Counted from the first letter of the stretch, positions 32,859 to 42,210 are shown. The stretch: DNA of 64,000 nucleotides from Streptacidiphilus jiangxiensis (GCF_900109465.1 NZ_FOAZ01000002.1:1-64000); one strand, 5' to 3'. Numbers and translations are program-made. The notes: generated by a model not told the origin, from the sequence alone.

Positions 32859-34157
32859 ATGCATTCCGACAGCCAAGGGCGCGTCGCGTCGTCCACCCCG
32901 AGCCTGCGCGTCGCGGCGGCTATCGCCGCCGAGGAGACCATGGCGCGGGCGGGCCTGCTCAAGCGCGCGCGTGCCGAAGCGGGCATCAAGCGGGGCCGCC
33001 CAGTGACCCAGGAAGAGGCCGCCGAGGTGCTCGGGTGGTGCCGCAAAACGTACGCGAAGTTCGAGAGAGGCGCGCACCGCGAGCTCACCCTCGACAAGGT
33101 CGAGGCGCTCGCGGACCTATTGATGGTCGACGAGGTGGACCGTAATGCACTGTTCCTCTACACCTTGGGCTACATTCCGGGAGGCCCACGTTCTGAGCTT
33201 CCTTCCGGTGACACCCATCGGGATCTCCAGCTGCTGTTGGACGATCTGAACCCGAAGCCGTGCTATATGACTGACGGCGCGTGGAACATCATCGGCTACA
33301 ACGCCGCGATGGCCCAGTGGTTCCCATGGGTGGAACGGCCTGGGGCGAACCTGATCACCTGGGCCCTGTTGGACCCGGAGGCCCAGGATCAGATGGTGAA
33401 CTGGGAGCACCACGCCCGCATTTACGTCGGCCTGGTCCGCGCCGCCCTCACGGAGTGCCCCGACGACCCCGAGGTCTGCGCCCTGTGGGAGCACATGATG
33501 GCCAACCCGAAGATCCACGACATGTGGCATGCCGAGGACCGGGTCGTCGACTACCGCGACGGCGACCACTGGCGACTACACATCAAGCGCTTCGACCACG
33601 AGGATCTGGATGTCGAGGTGACCGTGCTGCTGCCTGCCAAGATGCAGCACATCCGCGTGGTGGTCATCCGCTGGCTCGCGGAGGAGACCGCGGATCTTCC
33701 CGACGAGCTCGCCCACGACCACCGGGACACTCCCCTCCACCTGGTGCAGCCAGCAAGCTCCGACCTAGTGACCACCAACAGCCTGGGCGAGATCCAGGCC
33801 TTCGCCCTGGCCCACCAGTGCCATTCGCTGCCGAACCTCTCCGCCCAGGTCGGGCCGCGCGCAGACCTGCGGCTCGACTGCGGCCAGGGTCGCGAGGACG
33901 GGCGGCCCGTCGTGATGTGGTCGACCCGGCAGAGCAACGGCAGCTACAAGGTCCAGCCGGTCGACCTGCGGATCGCACTGCGCCGGCTGTGCCCAGCCGA
34001 CCCGAACAGCCCCGCCGCCGCCGAATACCTCACCATCCTCGCGGCACTGCTGCCGGACGACCGAGAGCAGGCCGTCGAGCGTCTGGGCGAGCTCGTCGAA
34101 GAGACCCAGGCCCGGTCAGCGATGTACGAGCGCATGCTCGCCTCTCTCGCCTCCTGA
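32859..34157 (+). CDS. XRE-type regulator with MmyB-like ligand-binding domain
   Basis: 432 residues from ATG 32859. Helix-turn-helix near residues 30-95: AGLLKRARAEAGIKRGRPVTQEEAAEVLGWCRKTYAKFERG, then LTLDKVEALADLLMVDEVDRNALF. The MmyB-type LBD follows at about 120-290 (MTDGAWNIIGYNAAMAQWFPWV, NLITWALLDPEAQDQMVNWEHHA). The C-terminal 130 residues are an extra domain (VQPASSDLVTTNSLGEIQAFALAHQ...). MmyB domains bind fatty-acyl-like ligands in some members; here the ligand is unknown. It stands before a gene with an internal duplication and an SDR reductase, which it may control. Confidence 0.8.
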   Translation: MHSDSQGRVASSTPSLRVAAAIAAEETMARAGLLKRARAEAGIKRGRPVTQEEAAEVLGWCRKTYAKFERGAHRELTLDKVEALADLLMVDEVDRNALFLYTLGYIPGGPRSELPSGDTHRDLQLLLDDLNPKPCYMTDGAWNIIGYNAAMAQWFPWVERPGANLITWALLDPEAQDQMVNWEHHARIYVGLVRAALTECPDDPEVCALWEHMMANPKIHDMWHAEDRVVDYRDGDHWRLHIKRFDHEDLDVEVTVLLPAKMQHIRVVVIRWLAEETADLPDELAHDHRDTPLHLVQPASSDLVTTNSLGEIQAFALAHQCHSLPNLSAQVGPRADLRLDCGQGREDGRPVVMWSTRQSNGSYKVQPVDLRIALRRLCPADPNSPAAAEYLTILAALLPDDREQAVERLGELVEETQARSAMYERMLASLAS

Positions 34158-34184
34158 AGCGCCTCATCATCGACGGAGAATCCC

Positions 34185-35093
34185 ATGATCAGCCCTACCG
34201 CTTTCCCTGCTCCCCTGCCAAGCTGCGGCAACCCCGCGGAGACCGCCAAGGACCTGGCCGGTGGCGATACCAGCGTGCCGCTACCCGCCCTGTCCCGCCT
34301 GGCGGGCCGAGGGCACATCCTCCACCTGGACGCCGGTGAAACCGCTGACACCACAGCCACGGTGGTTTGGGTGGCCCCGGCCCCCGACGGAACCTCCCAA
34401 CTGCACATTGTCGAGCCCGCACAGGCCCTGGACGCCCTGCTGCCGGAAGTCCGCGATGACGCCGAACTGGCCGAATGCCGCTCCATCCTGCGAGCGCAGC
34501 TCAGCCGCACGCCGGATGCCGCCGCAACCGAGCTCGGACGTCTCATCCACCGCGCCACCCGCGAACTGGCGCTCTACCAGAACCTCGACCTCGGCCCAGG
34601 CGCCCGGGAAATCACCGATGCCCACGTCCGTTTCGGCACGTCCAAGGCCAGCACCGCCAACGCTTGGAACTCACCCAAGCGCCCGTACATCCTGCTCGAC
34701 ACCGAGGACGAGGTCGAGCATCTGGCTCCCGAGCACTGCATTCCCCTTCCTGCCCTCGCCCGCGCTCAGGGACCCGGCCACCGGATCTACCTCGATGAAG
34801 GCGTGCCCGGCACGTATGGCCCCACCCTCCTGTGGGGATGTGAGCGGCCTGCGGGCGGCTGGTACGTAGAACTGATCGTTATGAGCGACATCGACCAGGT
34901 CCTCGACAACCTGCGCCCAGCCGACACCGCTGGCCCCGCGGCGCAAGAGTTCCACCTCCTGCTCGAAACCCGCCGCACCGCAGTACGCGCAGACGCCACC
35001 ACCGCCCTCCAGCACCTGGCCGACCAGGCATCCATCAGTGCATCGCTATACGAAGCGCTGCGCAAAGAGCTCAGCAACCCCAAAGCTGCCTGA
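34185..35093 (+). CDS. Hypothetical protein with two homologous halves
   Basis: 302 residues from ATG 34185 (GGAGA upstream). The N-half (about 30-135) and the C-half (about 185-300) align: VPLPALSRLAGRGHILHLDAGE with IPLPALARAQGPGHRIYLDEGV, VVWVAPAPDG with LLWGCERPAGG, LDALLPEVRDDAELAE with LDNLRPADTAGPAAQE, and helices ending in LALYQNL and SASLYEAL. This points to duplication of a domain of about 110 residues. No catalytic motif, signal or membrane segment is seen. It is 27 bases after the MmyB-type gene and 18 before the SDR gene, so probably one operon. Confidence 0.6.
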   Translation: MISPTAFPAPLPSCGNPAETAKDLAGGDTSVPLPALSRLAGRGHILHLDAGETADTTATVVWVAPAPDGTSQLHIVEPAQALDALLPEVRDDAELAECRSILRAQLSRTPDAAATELGRLIHRATRELALYQNLDLGPGAREITDAHVRFGTSKASTANAWNSPKRPYILLDTEDEVEHLAPEHCIPLPALARAQGPGHRIYLDEGVPGTYGPTLLWGCERPAGGWYVELIVMSDIDQVLDNLRPADTAGPAAQEFHLLLETRRTAVRADATTALQHLADQASISASLYEALRKELSNPKAA

Positions 35094-35111
35094 CCCCGAA
35101 AGGAACATCCT

Positions 35112-35816
35112 GTGTCCCGCTCTGTGCTGGTCACCGGCGGCAACCGTGGCATCGGCCTCGCCACCGCCCGCGCCTTCGCTACCGCCGGTGACCGCGTGGC
35201 CGTCACGTACCGCAGCGAACCGCCGCCCGACGCCAACCTGCTGGCACTCCCTTGCGACGTCACCAGCGCCGAGCAGGTCAATGCCGCATTCGACACAGCC
35301 GAACAAGCCCACGGCAAAGTCGAGGTCCTGGTGGCCTGCGCCGGCACTCACGCCGACGAGCTCAGCGTGCGCATGAGCGACCACGACTTCGACCGGGTCC
35401 TGGACACCAACCTCACGGGTTCGTTCCGCGTCGCTCGCCGGGCCGGGCGCAGCATGCTCCGCGCCCGTCGCGGCCGAATGATCTTCTTCTCATCAGTACT
35501 GTCCAACGGATCCGCCGGGCAGGCCAACTACGCTGCATCCAAGGCCGCAGTCATCGCGATGGCCCGGTCCATCGCCGCCGAGATGGGCTCGCGCGGCATC
35601 ACGGCCAATGTGATCTCCCCCGGGTTGGTCACCACCGAGATGACCAAGCAGCTCAGCGACGCCCGCCGCGAACAACTGCTCTCACGCATCCCGCTCGGAC
35701 GCGCGGCAACCCCCGATGAAATCGCCAACCTGGTGCTGTTCCTTGCAAGTGACGCCGCCGCCGTCCTCAACGGCATCGTCCTCACCGCGGACGGCGGTCT
35801 CAGCACCGTCCTCTGA
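35112..35816 (+). CDS. SDR-family oxidoreductase (FabG-like)
   Basis: 234 residues from GTG 35112 (AAAGGAA upstream). Rossmann signature VTGGNRGIGLAT (TGxxxGIG, NAD(P) binding), CDVTSAEQV, VACAGTHADEL, the catalytic Ser in FFSSVLSNG, YAASKAAV (YxxxK) and the C-terminal DEIANLVLFLASDAAAVLNGIVLTADGG of 3-oxoacyl-ACP reductases. It should reduce a 3-keto substrate with NADPH; fatty acid or polyketide type cannot be told. Last gene of the plus-strand set. Its last 135 bases overlap the 3' end of the gene on the opposite strand. Confidence 0.9.
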   Translation: MSRSVLVTGGNRGIGLATARAFATAGDRVAVTYRSEPPPDANLLALPCDVTSAEQVNAAFDTAEQAHGKVEVLVACAGTHADELSVRMSDHDFDRVLDTNLTGSFRVARRAGRSMLRARRGRMIFFSSVLSNGSAGQANYAASKAAVIAMARSIAAEMGSRGITANVISPGLVTTEMTKQLSDARREQLLSRIPLGRAATPDEIANLVLFLASDAAAVLNGIVLTADGGLSTVL

Positions 35817-36932
35817 GGTCCCGGAGGGCGTCGACCCGCCGAGCAGCTCTCGCAGGCCTTCGATGCCGGCATGCACGGCTGTGTCCAGCGCCAGGCCATG
35901 GGCTGGCTTGAGGCTCCCTGCGCCCAGGCCTGACACATCCAGGACCTCCTGAAGCGTACTCAGCTGCTCACCGCTCAAGGTGGAGCGCACCCCCCGGTGG
36001 CCGAGGATTTCCCTGGCGGCGTAGGCGTCCGTTGTCCCAATCTCGGCTATCGCCGTGCAGAGCTGAGCGGCGTGGTGGTCCTGGGTGCCGTCGAGGAGAT
36101 CCAGGGCGGTCAACCCGGCCCGGGCCTGGAAGACCGCCACACCGGCGTCTGCTGTTGAGATCAGGGAGATCACGTTCCGCACCGCAGCGGGAAGACCCAA
36201 CCGGACGCGCGCGTCGGCGGGCCGGCAGTAGTACCGGAGGAGGCCGGCGACTGCGACTTCCCACTCCTCTGTCGTTGTGGTGCTGTCGATCAGGGCGCAA
36301 GCTTGGTCGGGCCGACCCTGCTCCATCAGCGACATGATCTTGATCTGCCGGCCATCGAGCAGTCGGTCTCCGATGCCGCGGTGGGCTGCCATCGCTTCGG
36401 CAGCTTCGGTCCAGCGGCCGAGGCTGGCCAGGGCACGAGCACCGTCGATCAGTACCGAGATCCACAGCTCTTTGCAGATCCTCGCGTGGTCCTCGGGATC
36501 GTTGGTGAGTGTGGACAGGTCGACGACGTGGCCGCAGATGTCGACCGTGCTGCGGCGCAGGGCAGCAGCGTGGAGCCGGTGGAGCACGTCGTAGGCGGCT
36601 TCGCCGTCGCCTTCACGGGTCAGCAGGCGCGCGATGTTGACCAGCGGCATCAGCGCGTACACCGCGATCTCGCCGGAGAGCATGCCGGCTTCGGCGAACA
36701 CCTGGTGCTGCTCCCAGCAGAGCTGCGCGGCGAGGTCCGGCATGCCGGTGTCGGAGGCGATGAGGGCGGCGAAGTTCAGGACCCCGCAGGCGCGGGCCAC
36801 CTGATCCTGGTGGCTCGCGCCCGCAGGCGGAACAGTCAGCGCGCTGAGTTCGTCGAAGCGCCGCTGTAGGGGTAAGCCCGGCGCCTTGGAGCGGCGTACC
36901 AACGGGATGCGGCTGGCTATCTCCGGAAGCAT
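35682..36932 (-). CDS. Helical (TPR-like) protein next to the lanthipeptide cluster
   Basis: 416 residues from ATG 36932. It is all-alpha in appearance, with repeated helix pairs (ACGVLNFAALIASDTGMPDLAAQLCWEQHQVFAEAG, LVNIARLLTREGDGEAAYDVLHRLH, ARALASLGRWTEAAEAMAAH), as in the C-terminal repeat domains of XRE-TPR regulators; no DNA-binding domain is present, so it may be a truncated regulator or a stand-alone scaffold. It begins 4 bases after the stop of the dehydratase/methyltransferase fusion and so reads as the last gene of the lanthipeptide operon. Its 3' end overlaps the SDR gene by 135 bases on the other strand. Confidence 0.6.
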   Translation of the reverse strand: MLPEIASRIPLVRRSKAPGLPLQRRFDELSALTVPPAGASHQDQVARACGVLNFAALIASDTGMPDLAAQLCWEQHQVFAEAGMLSGEIAVYALMPLVNIARLLTREGDGEAAYDVLHRLHAAALRRSTVDICGHVVDLSTLTNDPEDHARICKELWISVLIDGARALASLGRWTEAAEAMAAHRGIGDRLLDGRQIKIMSLMEQGRPDQACALIDSTTTTEEWEVAVAGLLRYYCRPADARVRLGLPAAVRNVISLISTADAGVAVFQARAGLTALDLLDGTQDHHAAQLCTAIAEIGTTDAYAAREILGHRGVRSTLSGEQLSTLQEVLDVSGLGAGSLKPAHGLALDTAVHAGIEGLRELLGGSTPSGTSEDGAETAVRGEDDAVEDGGGVTCKEQHQVGDFIGGCRASERDA

Positions 36933-36936
36933 CGAC

Positions 36937-38988
36937 TCACCCCTTTCGCGGCCAGTCGACGACCAGGCGGCTGTACGACTTGTCGACGACGAAGCGCGGG
37001 TCGGCGGCGGTCAGCCGGTGGCGCATGTCGCCGACTGCCATGCGGAAGCCCGGCCTCGGGCCGTCGTTGCCCCAGCCCTCGTCCCAGGCCCGGACCTCCA
37101 TGACCACCCGTTCGGTGAGGTCGGCGGCACGTGAGCCGTGACCGACGATGCCGAGCTCCCAGAACTTGCCCTGCTGGTTCTCACCCTCGCGGATGGTCAT
37201 GTAGGCGAGGCTGTCGCCGTCGAGTGCGGCCATCGAGCCCCAGCCGAAGTGCGGGGTGAAGCCTGCTCGCGAACCCGGCAGCCGGGAAAGGCCGTTGGGG
37301 AGCACACACGCCAGGTACAGGTACAGCCACTCGAACGGTGCGCCCTTGTAGAACTTCACGCCCGTGTACTGCTTGACCGACGGCTGGTCCAGCACGGTGC
37401 GCATGGCCTCACGGTCGACCTGCTGCTCGCTGAAGGTCTCCAGGCGGACGTCGCCGTCACCGTCGTGCTGAACGCGGGTGTAGACGTCGTCGCAGATGCC
37501 CTTGCGTAGCGGCACGAAGGTGCTCATCTCGTCGCTGCTTGTCTTCCAGGTCTGGCCGTCGCGTTCGAAGGCGAAGCTTCGGGAGATGCTGCCCCGGATG
37601 CGCATCGGGAGGACGAGACGGCCGCCAGGGGCGATCTGGTCGAGGATCTTCACGGGGATGTCGCCGGTGCCGACGGTGAACTGGATGCGGTCGTACGGCG
37701 CATGCTCAGGCAGTCCGACCGCGGCGTCTCCCAGGACAGCGGTGGCGTTGTCGACGCCGGTCTGCGCGAGGTTCTTCGCGGCCCCGTCGACGAGGTCCTG
37801 GTCGACGTCCAGTGTCCAGACCTGACCGCCGGGCGAGACGAGGCGGCTGAGCAACGCGGCGTTGTAGCCGGTGGCCGCGCCGGCTTCGAGGACCTTGTGT
37901 CCGGGCTGCGCCTCCAACTGCTCCAGCTGGGCGGCCACGACGGACGGAGCGGAGATGCACGAGATCATCTCCCCGTCCTCGTCGTACTTCGTCGGGACAG
38001 CGTCCTCGGTGTACGCGGTCTGGACATCGACGCCGGGCAGGTAGCGCTCGCGCTCGGTCACGCGGAAGGCGGCGATGACCTCGGGGCTGTGCAGACGGCC
38101 GTTGTCGATCAGGCGGTCCACGAGCGCGTTGCGCAGCTCGGAGGGTTCAGCGGTGGTGCTCAAGGTGCTCTCCATTCGTGCGAGGTTACGGGTCCGGTTT
38201 CCAGACCAGGCGGTAGACACGAGGGCGTCGGATTCCGTGTCGCCGAAGACAACTTCGCCCCCCAGCCACGCCGTTGCCGCCTGGTCCTCCGGGGTGACCC
38301 CGGCCCGGTTGAAGGCGAAGACGGCGTGGTGGGCGAGGACAGCGCGGAGCCCGCGTATCAGGTCACCGGCCGAGTTGAGCCGTCGTAGCTGGCGGCCGGC
38401 GTGCTCGAAGGCCGCGACGCGCTCGCCCCAGCCAAGTTCGGCCCCCTGGCGTTGGGCGGCGTCGGCGTACATCAGCCTGCGCATCGCGGCGACGGCCTTC
38501 TCGCGGACCGCGCCGGTGGGCGGGGCGACCGGCGGGCGCAGGGCGGCGAGCCGGACCCAGACGTCTCCGGTCTCGAAGGGGTCCAGGCCTGCGGCCCGAT
38601 ACATCGTCGACAGGAGCAGGACGCAGCGCTCCCTGCCGCCGGGGATGCCGAGCTCGGCGAGCCCTGGGCCGCTGTCCGCGCAGAACAGCTCGTGAGCGAG
38701 GTCCATGGCCAGGTGTCCGCCGAAGGCTGTGGTCTCCGGCTCGTACACACCAGGGTTCCAGCTCTCGATGGTCTCGCGGGCGACGAGGGTGTCGAGGACG
38801 TCTGCCACGGATCGGTGGGTGCGCAGGCGCAGCCCGCCGTCCTTGCGCAGGAAGTGATAGCGCACGCCAGTGAGTAAGGCAGCCAGCTCGGCGGCGGCAT
38901 GCTTGGTGACCTTCTTGTCGTGGAACGCGATGTTGACGTGCCACCAGTCTCTGTCCGGGCCGGTGAGCGGCAGGTGTTCGTCGTCCAT
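36937..38988 (-). CDS. Lanthipeptide LanB C-terminal (elimination) domain fused to PCMT-type methyltransferase (FxLD system)
   Basis: 683 residues from ATG 38988. Residues about 1-270: SpaB_C / thiopeptide-type elimination domain (DWWHVNIAFHDKKVTKHAAAELAALL at the start, SWNPGVYEPETTAFGG, then ELFCADS). In split LanB systems this domain removes glutamate from glutamylated Ser/Thr. Residues about 310-530: protein-isoaspartate O-methyltransferase-like domain (QTAYTEDAVPTKYD, SAPSVVAAQLEQLEAQPGHKVLEAGAATGYNAALLSRLV (SAM motif), LPEHAPYDRIQFTVG). The last 150 residues are FxLD-system specific. By analogy with LanS_A enzymes it may methylate an Asp of the core and yield isoAsp or aspartimide; the core has GDN. 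It acts in the cytoplasm on the LanA precursor. Confidence 0.85.
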   Translation of the reverse strand: MDDEHLPLTGPDRDWWHVNIAFHDKKVTKHAAAELAALLTGVRYHFLRKDGGLRLRTHRSVADVLDTLVARETIESWNPGVYEPETTAFGGHLAMDLAHELFCADSGPGLAELGIPGGRERCVLLLSTMYRAAGLDPFETGDVWVRLAALRPPVAPPTGAVREKAVAAMRRLMYADAAQRQGAELGWGERVAAFEHAGRQLRRLNSAGDLIRGLRAVLAHHAVFAFNRAGVTPEDQAATAWLGGEVVFGDTESDALVSTAWSGNRTRNLARMESTLSTTAEPSELRNALVDRLIDNGRLHSPEVIAAFRVTERERYLPGVDVQTAYTEDAVPTKYDEDGEMISCISAPSVVAAQLEQLEAQPGHKVLEAGAATGYNAALLSRLVSPGGQVWTLDVDQDLVDGAAKNLAQTGVDNATAVLGDAAVGLPEHAPYDRIQFTVGTGDIPVKILDQIAPGGRLVLPMRIRGSISRSFAFERDGQTWKTSSDEMSTFVPLRKGICDDVYTRVQHDGDGDVRLETFSEQQVDREAMRTVLDQPSVKQYTGVKFYKGAPFEWLYLYLACVLPNGLSRLPGSRAGFTPHFGWGSMAALDGDSLAYMTIREGENQQGKFWELGIVGHGSRAADLTERVVMEVRAWDEGWGNDGPRPGFRMAVGDMRHRLTAADPRFVVDKSYSRLVVDWPRKG

Positions 38989-39017
38989 GGGTCGGGCTCT
39001 CCTTGCTGCGGGTTGGG

Positions 39018-40085
39018 TCAGTTGATGAGGAGTGCGCGGGTCCAGCCGGTGGTGTCGTGGCCGTCGAGGGTCAGCTGCGCCCCGGCCCGGCCTTCCAGGA
39101 ATCCGGGCTTGTCGAGTTGGTCGATGGCGTGGGCCAGTCGGGACTGGATGTCGCTGATGGGCCGGGCGAACTCGTCCGGTGCGAGGCTGTCGCTGGCCAT
39201 GGAGCGGGCCACGGTGAGCAATCCGGCCCAGCCGTGACACAGCGACGCGTCCGTGACGAGGCGCAGGCGACGTGAGTCGGTCAGCACGTCGACAGCGGCG
39301 GCTTCGACCGCGGCCGCGCGGATGCTGTCCCCGAGGGCGAAGCAGGCCAGGTGCCGACTACGGAGCAGGCCCAGCTCGCCGTAGCACCACGAAGGGCGCG
39401 AAGACGGCGCTTCGGTGTCCTCGGGGCCGCTGGAGAGGTTGCCGAGGGTGATCCAGTAGCCGCCCCTGTACTGCTCCAGCCAGCCCGTCATCACCTCGAT
39501 CGCGACCATCTGCCCGGGCACCTGGTAGCCGCGGCGAGCGGCAAGAGACAGCAGGGCGAGGGGCCCGGCGACGCCATGAGCGACACCCAGGTTTGCGTGG
39601 CCTCCGGGCATCTCCTCGTCGCATGGCCCGGTGCTGGACCACCAGCCCGGCACCTCGTGTCCCGTGAAGTCGACCGGCCAGGCCAATCGGACCAGGTAGG
39701 CCAGGATCTGCGGCAGCAGTGGCGACGTCGTCTCGCGGGTGAGCAACACTGCGCCCAGACCGGTGAGTCCGCGGATCAGGTCGAACTGCGCTGGGGTGGG
39801 CAATACGCCGCTGCGGCCCTGCTCCTGCGCGGCGCCGAGGCGTGCCCGAACGACCCGGTCTGTTGCGTCGCGGACCGATCGGGTGTCCTGGCCGGCGCGG
39901 CTGAGGACGAACTCCAACCCGGGCGCACCGTGGAACAGAGACGCGTTCGCGCCGGTGCTCACCCCGCCCTCCACCACCTGGCCGACAAGGTGCGCGGCTT
40001 CGACAAGATCGCCGCGCTCGATGTGAAGCAGTGCGACACCGAGCTGGCCTTCGGCGAGCTGCTGTGGCCCGGCGCCTGTCGTCAC
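39018..40085 (-). CDS. Lanthionine synthetase C (LanC)
   Basis: 355 residues from GTG 40085, overlapping the LanB stop. It shows the alpha-toroid pattern of LanC with zinc ligands: PSWCYGELGLL (Cys) and SLCHGWAGLL (Cys-His), plus HGVAGPLALLSLAARRGY. The barrel repeats have GxxG turns (LIRGLTGLGAVLL, FHGAPGLEFVL). It adds Cys thiols to dehydroalanine/dehydrobutyrine to close (methyl)lanthionine rings. Next to LanB it completes the class I pathway. Confidence 0.92.
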   Translation of the reverse strand: MTTGAGPQQLAEGQLGVALLHIERGDLVEAAHLVGQVVEGGVSTGANASLFHGAPGLEFVLSRAGQDTRSVRDATDRVVRARLGAAQEQGRSGVLPTPAQFDLIRGLTGLGAVLLTRETTSPLLPQILAYLVRLAWPVDFTGHEVPGWWSSTGPCDEEMPGGHANLGVAHGVAGPLALLSLAARRGYQVPGQMVAIEVMTGWLEQYRGGYWITLGNLSSGPEDTEAPSSRPSWCYGELGLLRSRHLACFALGDSIRAAAVEAAAVDVLTDSRRLRLVTDASLCHGWAGLLTVARSMASDSLAPDEFARPISDIQSRLAHAIDQLDKPGFLEGRAGAQLTLDGHDTTGWTRALLIN

Positions 40086-42115
40086 GACGCGACCAGCGGG
40101 AAGACGATGCTGTGAGCCCGGCCACCCAGCCAGCCGTTCGCGTCCGGCGGCGGCGCGTCGTACAACGTCACGGCTCCGGTCCGGCTGACGGACAGTCGAC
40201 GCCGCAGCAGGTCGAGATGCATCGGCTGGTTCAGGTCGAGCGGAAGCTGCTGGTCGTCCTCGGCCACCAGGACGCGGTCGGGCAGCCGGACTCGGCTCCG
40301 CCAGGCGTACAGCTGTGTGGTCCACTCGTTGAGGCTCGCGTGCCGGCCCGGCAGGGTCGTGGACTTCAGCTGCCATCGGGCCGGGATCAGCACCGTCCGC
40401 CGGTGGCGCAGGGCCGGTGTGAAGGGCAGCGTCCAGGCGGCACCCCAGTCGAACCCGTTCACCTGCGGTGTCGCAGCCCGACTGATCTCCGCGATGAATC
40501 GGGTGAGCGGGTGGGTGTAGTTGTTCCACAGGAAGTTCAGCGCGGTTGGGGCCAGCACCTCCAGGCGGCGGCCGGTGGCAGCCTCGGCCAGGAAGAGCTG
40601 GTCCTTGTCGATGCCGACGGCCAAGTCCGCCGGGAGCAGCACCCCGGGGCCGGGGTGCCGGAACTCGCCGATGCTGACCACCCTGGGCAGCACCTGAGGT
40701 ACGCGGGTGAGCAGGTCGGCGTGCACTCGGCTTGGGTGGAAGCTCAGCTGCACCAGCTCCGCGTCCGGGGCGAGGGTCGGCAGCTCGGCATGCTCGGCTG
40801 CGAAGTCCGGGAACATGTCCCAGAACCGCCCCGTCATCGACCCCGCTGACCGCGACACGGTGGCGACGCGCAGCCGGAACTCCCCGCGGTTCATCGCCAG
40901 CACCGAGGCGGCCTGGACCTGCGCGCATAGTTCGAGATGCGGCGGCGTCAGCTCTCTGCGGCCCGCAGCGGCCTCCAGCTCCTCGATCATCGCCTCGGTC
41001 AGGGTGACGGCGTGAGTACCCTCCAGCGCGGCGGTGCCGGCCAGCCCGAGCAGCAGGCGGTCTCGGCGGGTCATCGGGCGCGGCGCCTCGCCCGACTTCC
41101 CGAAACCGTCCGGGAAGCCGAGGCCTTGGGCTTGGTCGGTCAGCAGCTCCAGTGCCACCAGCACGCCGTCGCCGTACCTGGCCGCGAACCGCTCGGCGTA
41201 GCGCCGCCAAGGCTCGATACCGGTGGGGTGTGCGACGAGACGGGTCAGGACCGTGGCGGCGGTGGCGGCCTCGGTCGCCACCGCCGCCGACAGCACCACA
41301 GTTCCGTCCAGTCGTACGTCCGTGGCAGAGGGCATGTCGGGGCTGACGGGCACGGACCGGGGAATGGCGCTCGGTGGAAACACGGTCGTGGCCGGTGCCC
41401 GCATGGCTGACCGCAGCAGACGCACGCGAAGCAGCTCCGTCAACAGTTCGTCGCGCTGGACCGCTGTGGTGGTCGGGAAGTCGGCCTCAAGCTTGGCCCC
41501 CAGATCGGCGTAATGGATCGGAGCCCTGGCGGTGTCGAGCACCAGCTGCACCGCGTGGTTCAGGGCGAGCGAGAACTCCGCATCGCCCTCGGACGGGATG
41601 AAGACCCGGCCTTCACGGACGATGGCGAGGGAGTTGACGCAGACCTCCATCGCCGCCATCCGCTCAGGGTCGGCCTCGACGGCACTGATCAACGCGTCCA
41701 GATGGAGCGGGTGGGGCCGACCAACAGCGTGGTGCAGGTCCGCGAAGCGCTGAATCTCCGCATCCTGCTGGACGTCGCAGAGCGCCACACCGGCGAACAG
41801 ACCGAACGGCGTCGAGCGTTGCGTGTACCTGAGCGCGTAAGAGGCGACGGACAGCGCCATCCGCCTCGCGCGGCGAAGGCTGACCAGCTCTCCGGCAAGG
41901 AACGCGTCCACGCGCAGCCCGAGGTCGGGGGTGGCCGCCGAAAGGGTGGTCCGGAAGACTTCGTCGAGCCAGACCGCCGACAGCCAGTCGCGCCAGCTCT
42001 CCAACGGCTCGACGGGGTCGGGCCAGGCCGGCAGGTTGGGAGGAGTGAGGTTGACCGCGGCTCGCAGCATCGCACGCGTCGACCGCTGGTACAGGCTCCT
42101 GCGCGAGCGCGTCAT
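40082..42115 (-). CDS. Lantibiotic dehydratase, glutamylation part (LanB, N-terminal)
   Basis: 677 residues from ATG 42115 (GGAG seven bases upstream). N-terminal signature: RRMALSVASYALRYTQRSTPFGLFAGVAL. This is conserved in Lant_dehydr_N. The rest (LRVATVSRSAGSMTGRFWDMFPDF, then LPRVVSIGEFRHPGPGVLLPADLAVGID, VLAPTALNFLWNNYTHPLTRF) matches the body that glutamylates Ser/Thr using glutamyl-tRNA. The elimination domain is separate, in the 36937-38988 protein, as in thiopeptide and FxLD systems. The substrate is the LanA at 42211. Confidence 0.9.
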   Translation of the reverse strand: MTRSRRSLYQRSTRAMLRAAVNLTPPNLPAWPDPVEPLESWRDWLSAVWLDEVFRTTLSAATPDLGLRVDAFLAGELVSLRRARRMALSVASYALRYTQRSTPFGLFAGVALCDVQQDAEIQRFADLHHAVGRPHPLHLDALISAVEADPERMAAMEVCVNSLAIVREGRVFIPSEGDAEFSLALNHAVQLVLDTARAPIHYADLGAKLEADFPTTTAVQRDELLTELLRVRLLRSAMRAPATTVFPPSAIPRSVPVSPDMPSATDVRLDGTVVLSAAVATEAATAATVLTRLVAHPTGIEPWRRYAERFAARYGDGVLVALELLTDQAQGLGFPDGFGKSGEAPRPMTRRDRLLLGLAGTAALEGTHAVTLTEAMIEELEAAAGRRELTPPHLELCAQVQAASVLAMNRGEFRLRVATVSRSAGSMTGRFWDMFPDFAAEHAELPTLAPDAELVQLSFHPSRVHADLLTRVPQVLPRVVSIGEFRHPGPGVLLPADLAVGIDKDQLFLAEAATGRRLEVLAPTALNFLWNNYTHPLTRFIAEISRAATPQVNGFDWGAAWTLPFTPALRHRRTVLIPARWQLKSTTLPGRHASLNEWTTQLYAWRSRVRLPDRVLVAEDDQQLPLDLNQPMHLDLLRRRLSVSRTGAVTLYDAPPPDANGWLGGRAHSIVFPLVAS

Positions 42116-42157
42116 CGTCACACTCCGGTCGTTGGCTGGGGGGCAAAGGGACCTGCG

Positions 42158-42197
42158 GCGGGTGCGGGCCGGACACTGTTGCCCGGCCCGCACCCGC
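42158..42197 (-). terminator. Hairpin between precursor and LanB genes
   Basis: A 15-bp perfect stem (42158-42172 with 42183-42197) and 10-base loop, 14 bases after the precursor stop on the minus strand, followed by CCCTTTG. A leaky terminator here would give more precursor than enzyme, which is common in RiPP operons. Confidence 0.7.
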
Positions 42198-42210
42198 TCC
42201 GCAGCAGGTA

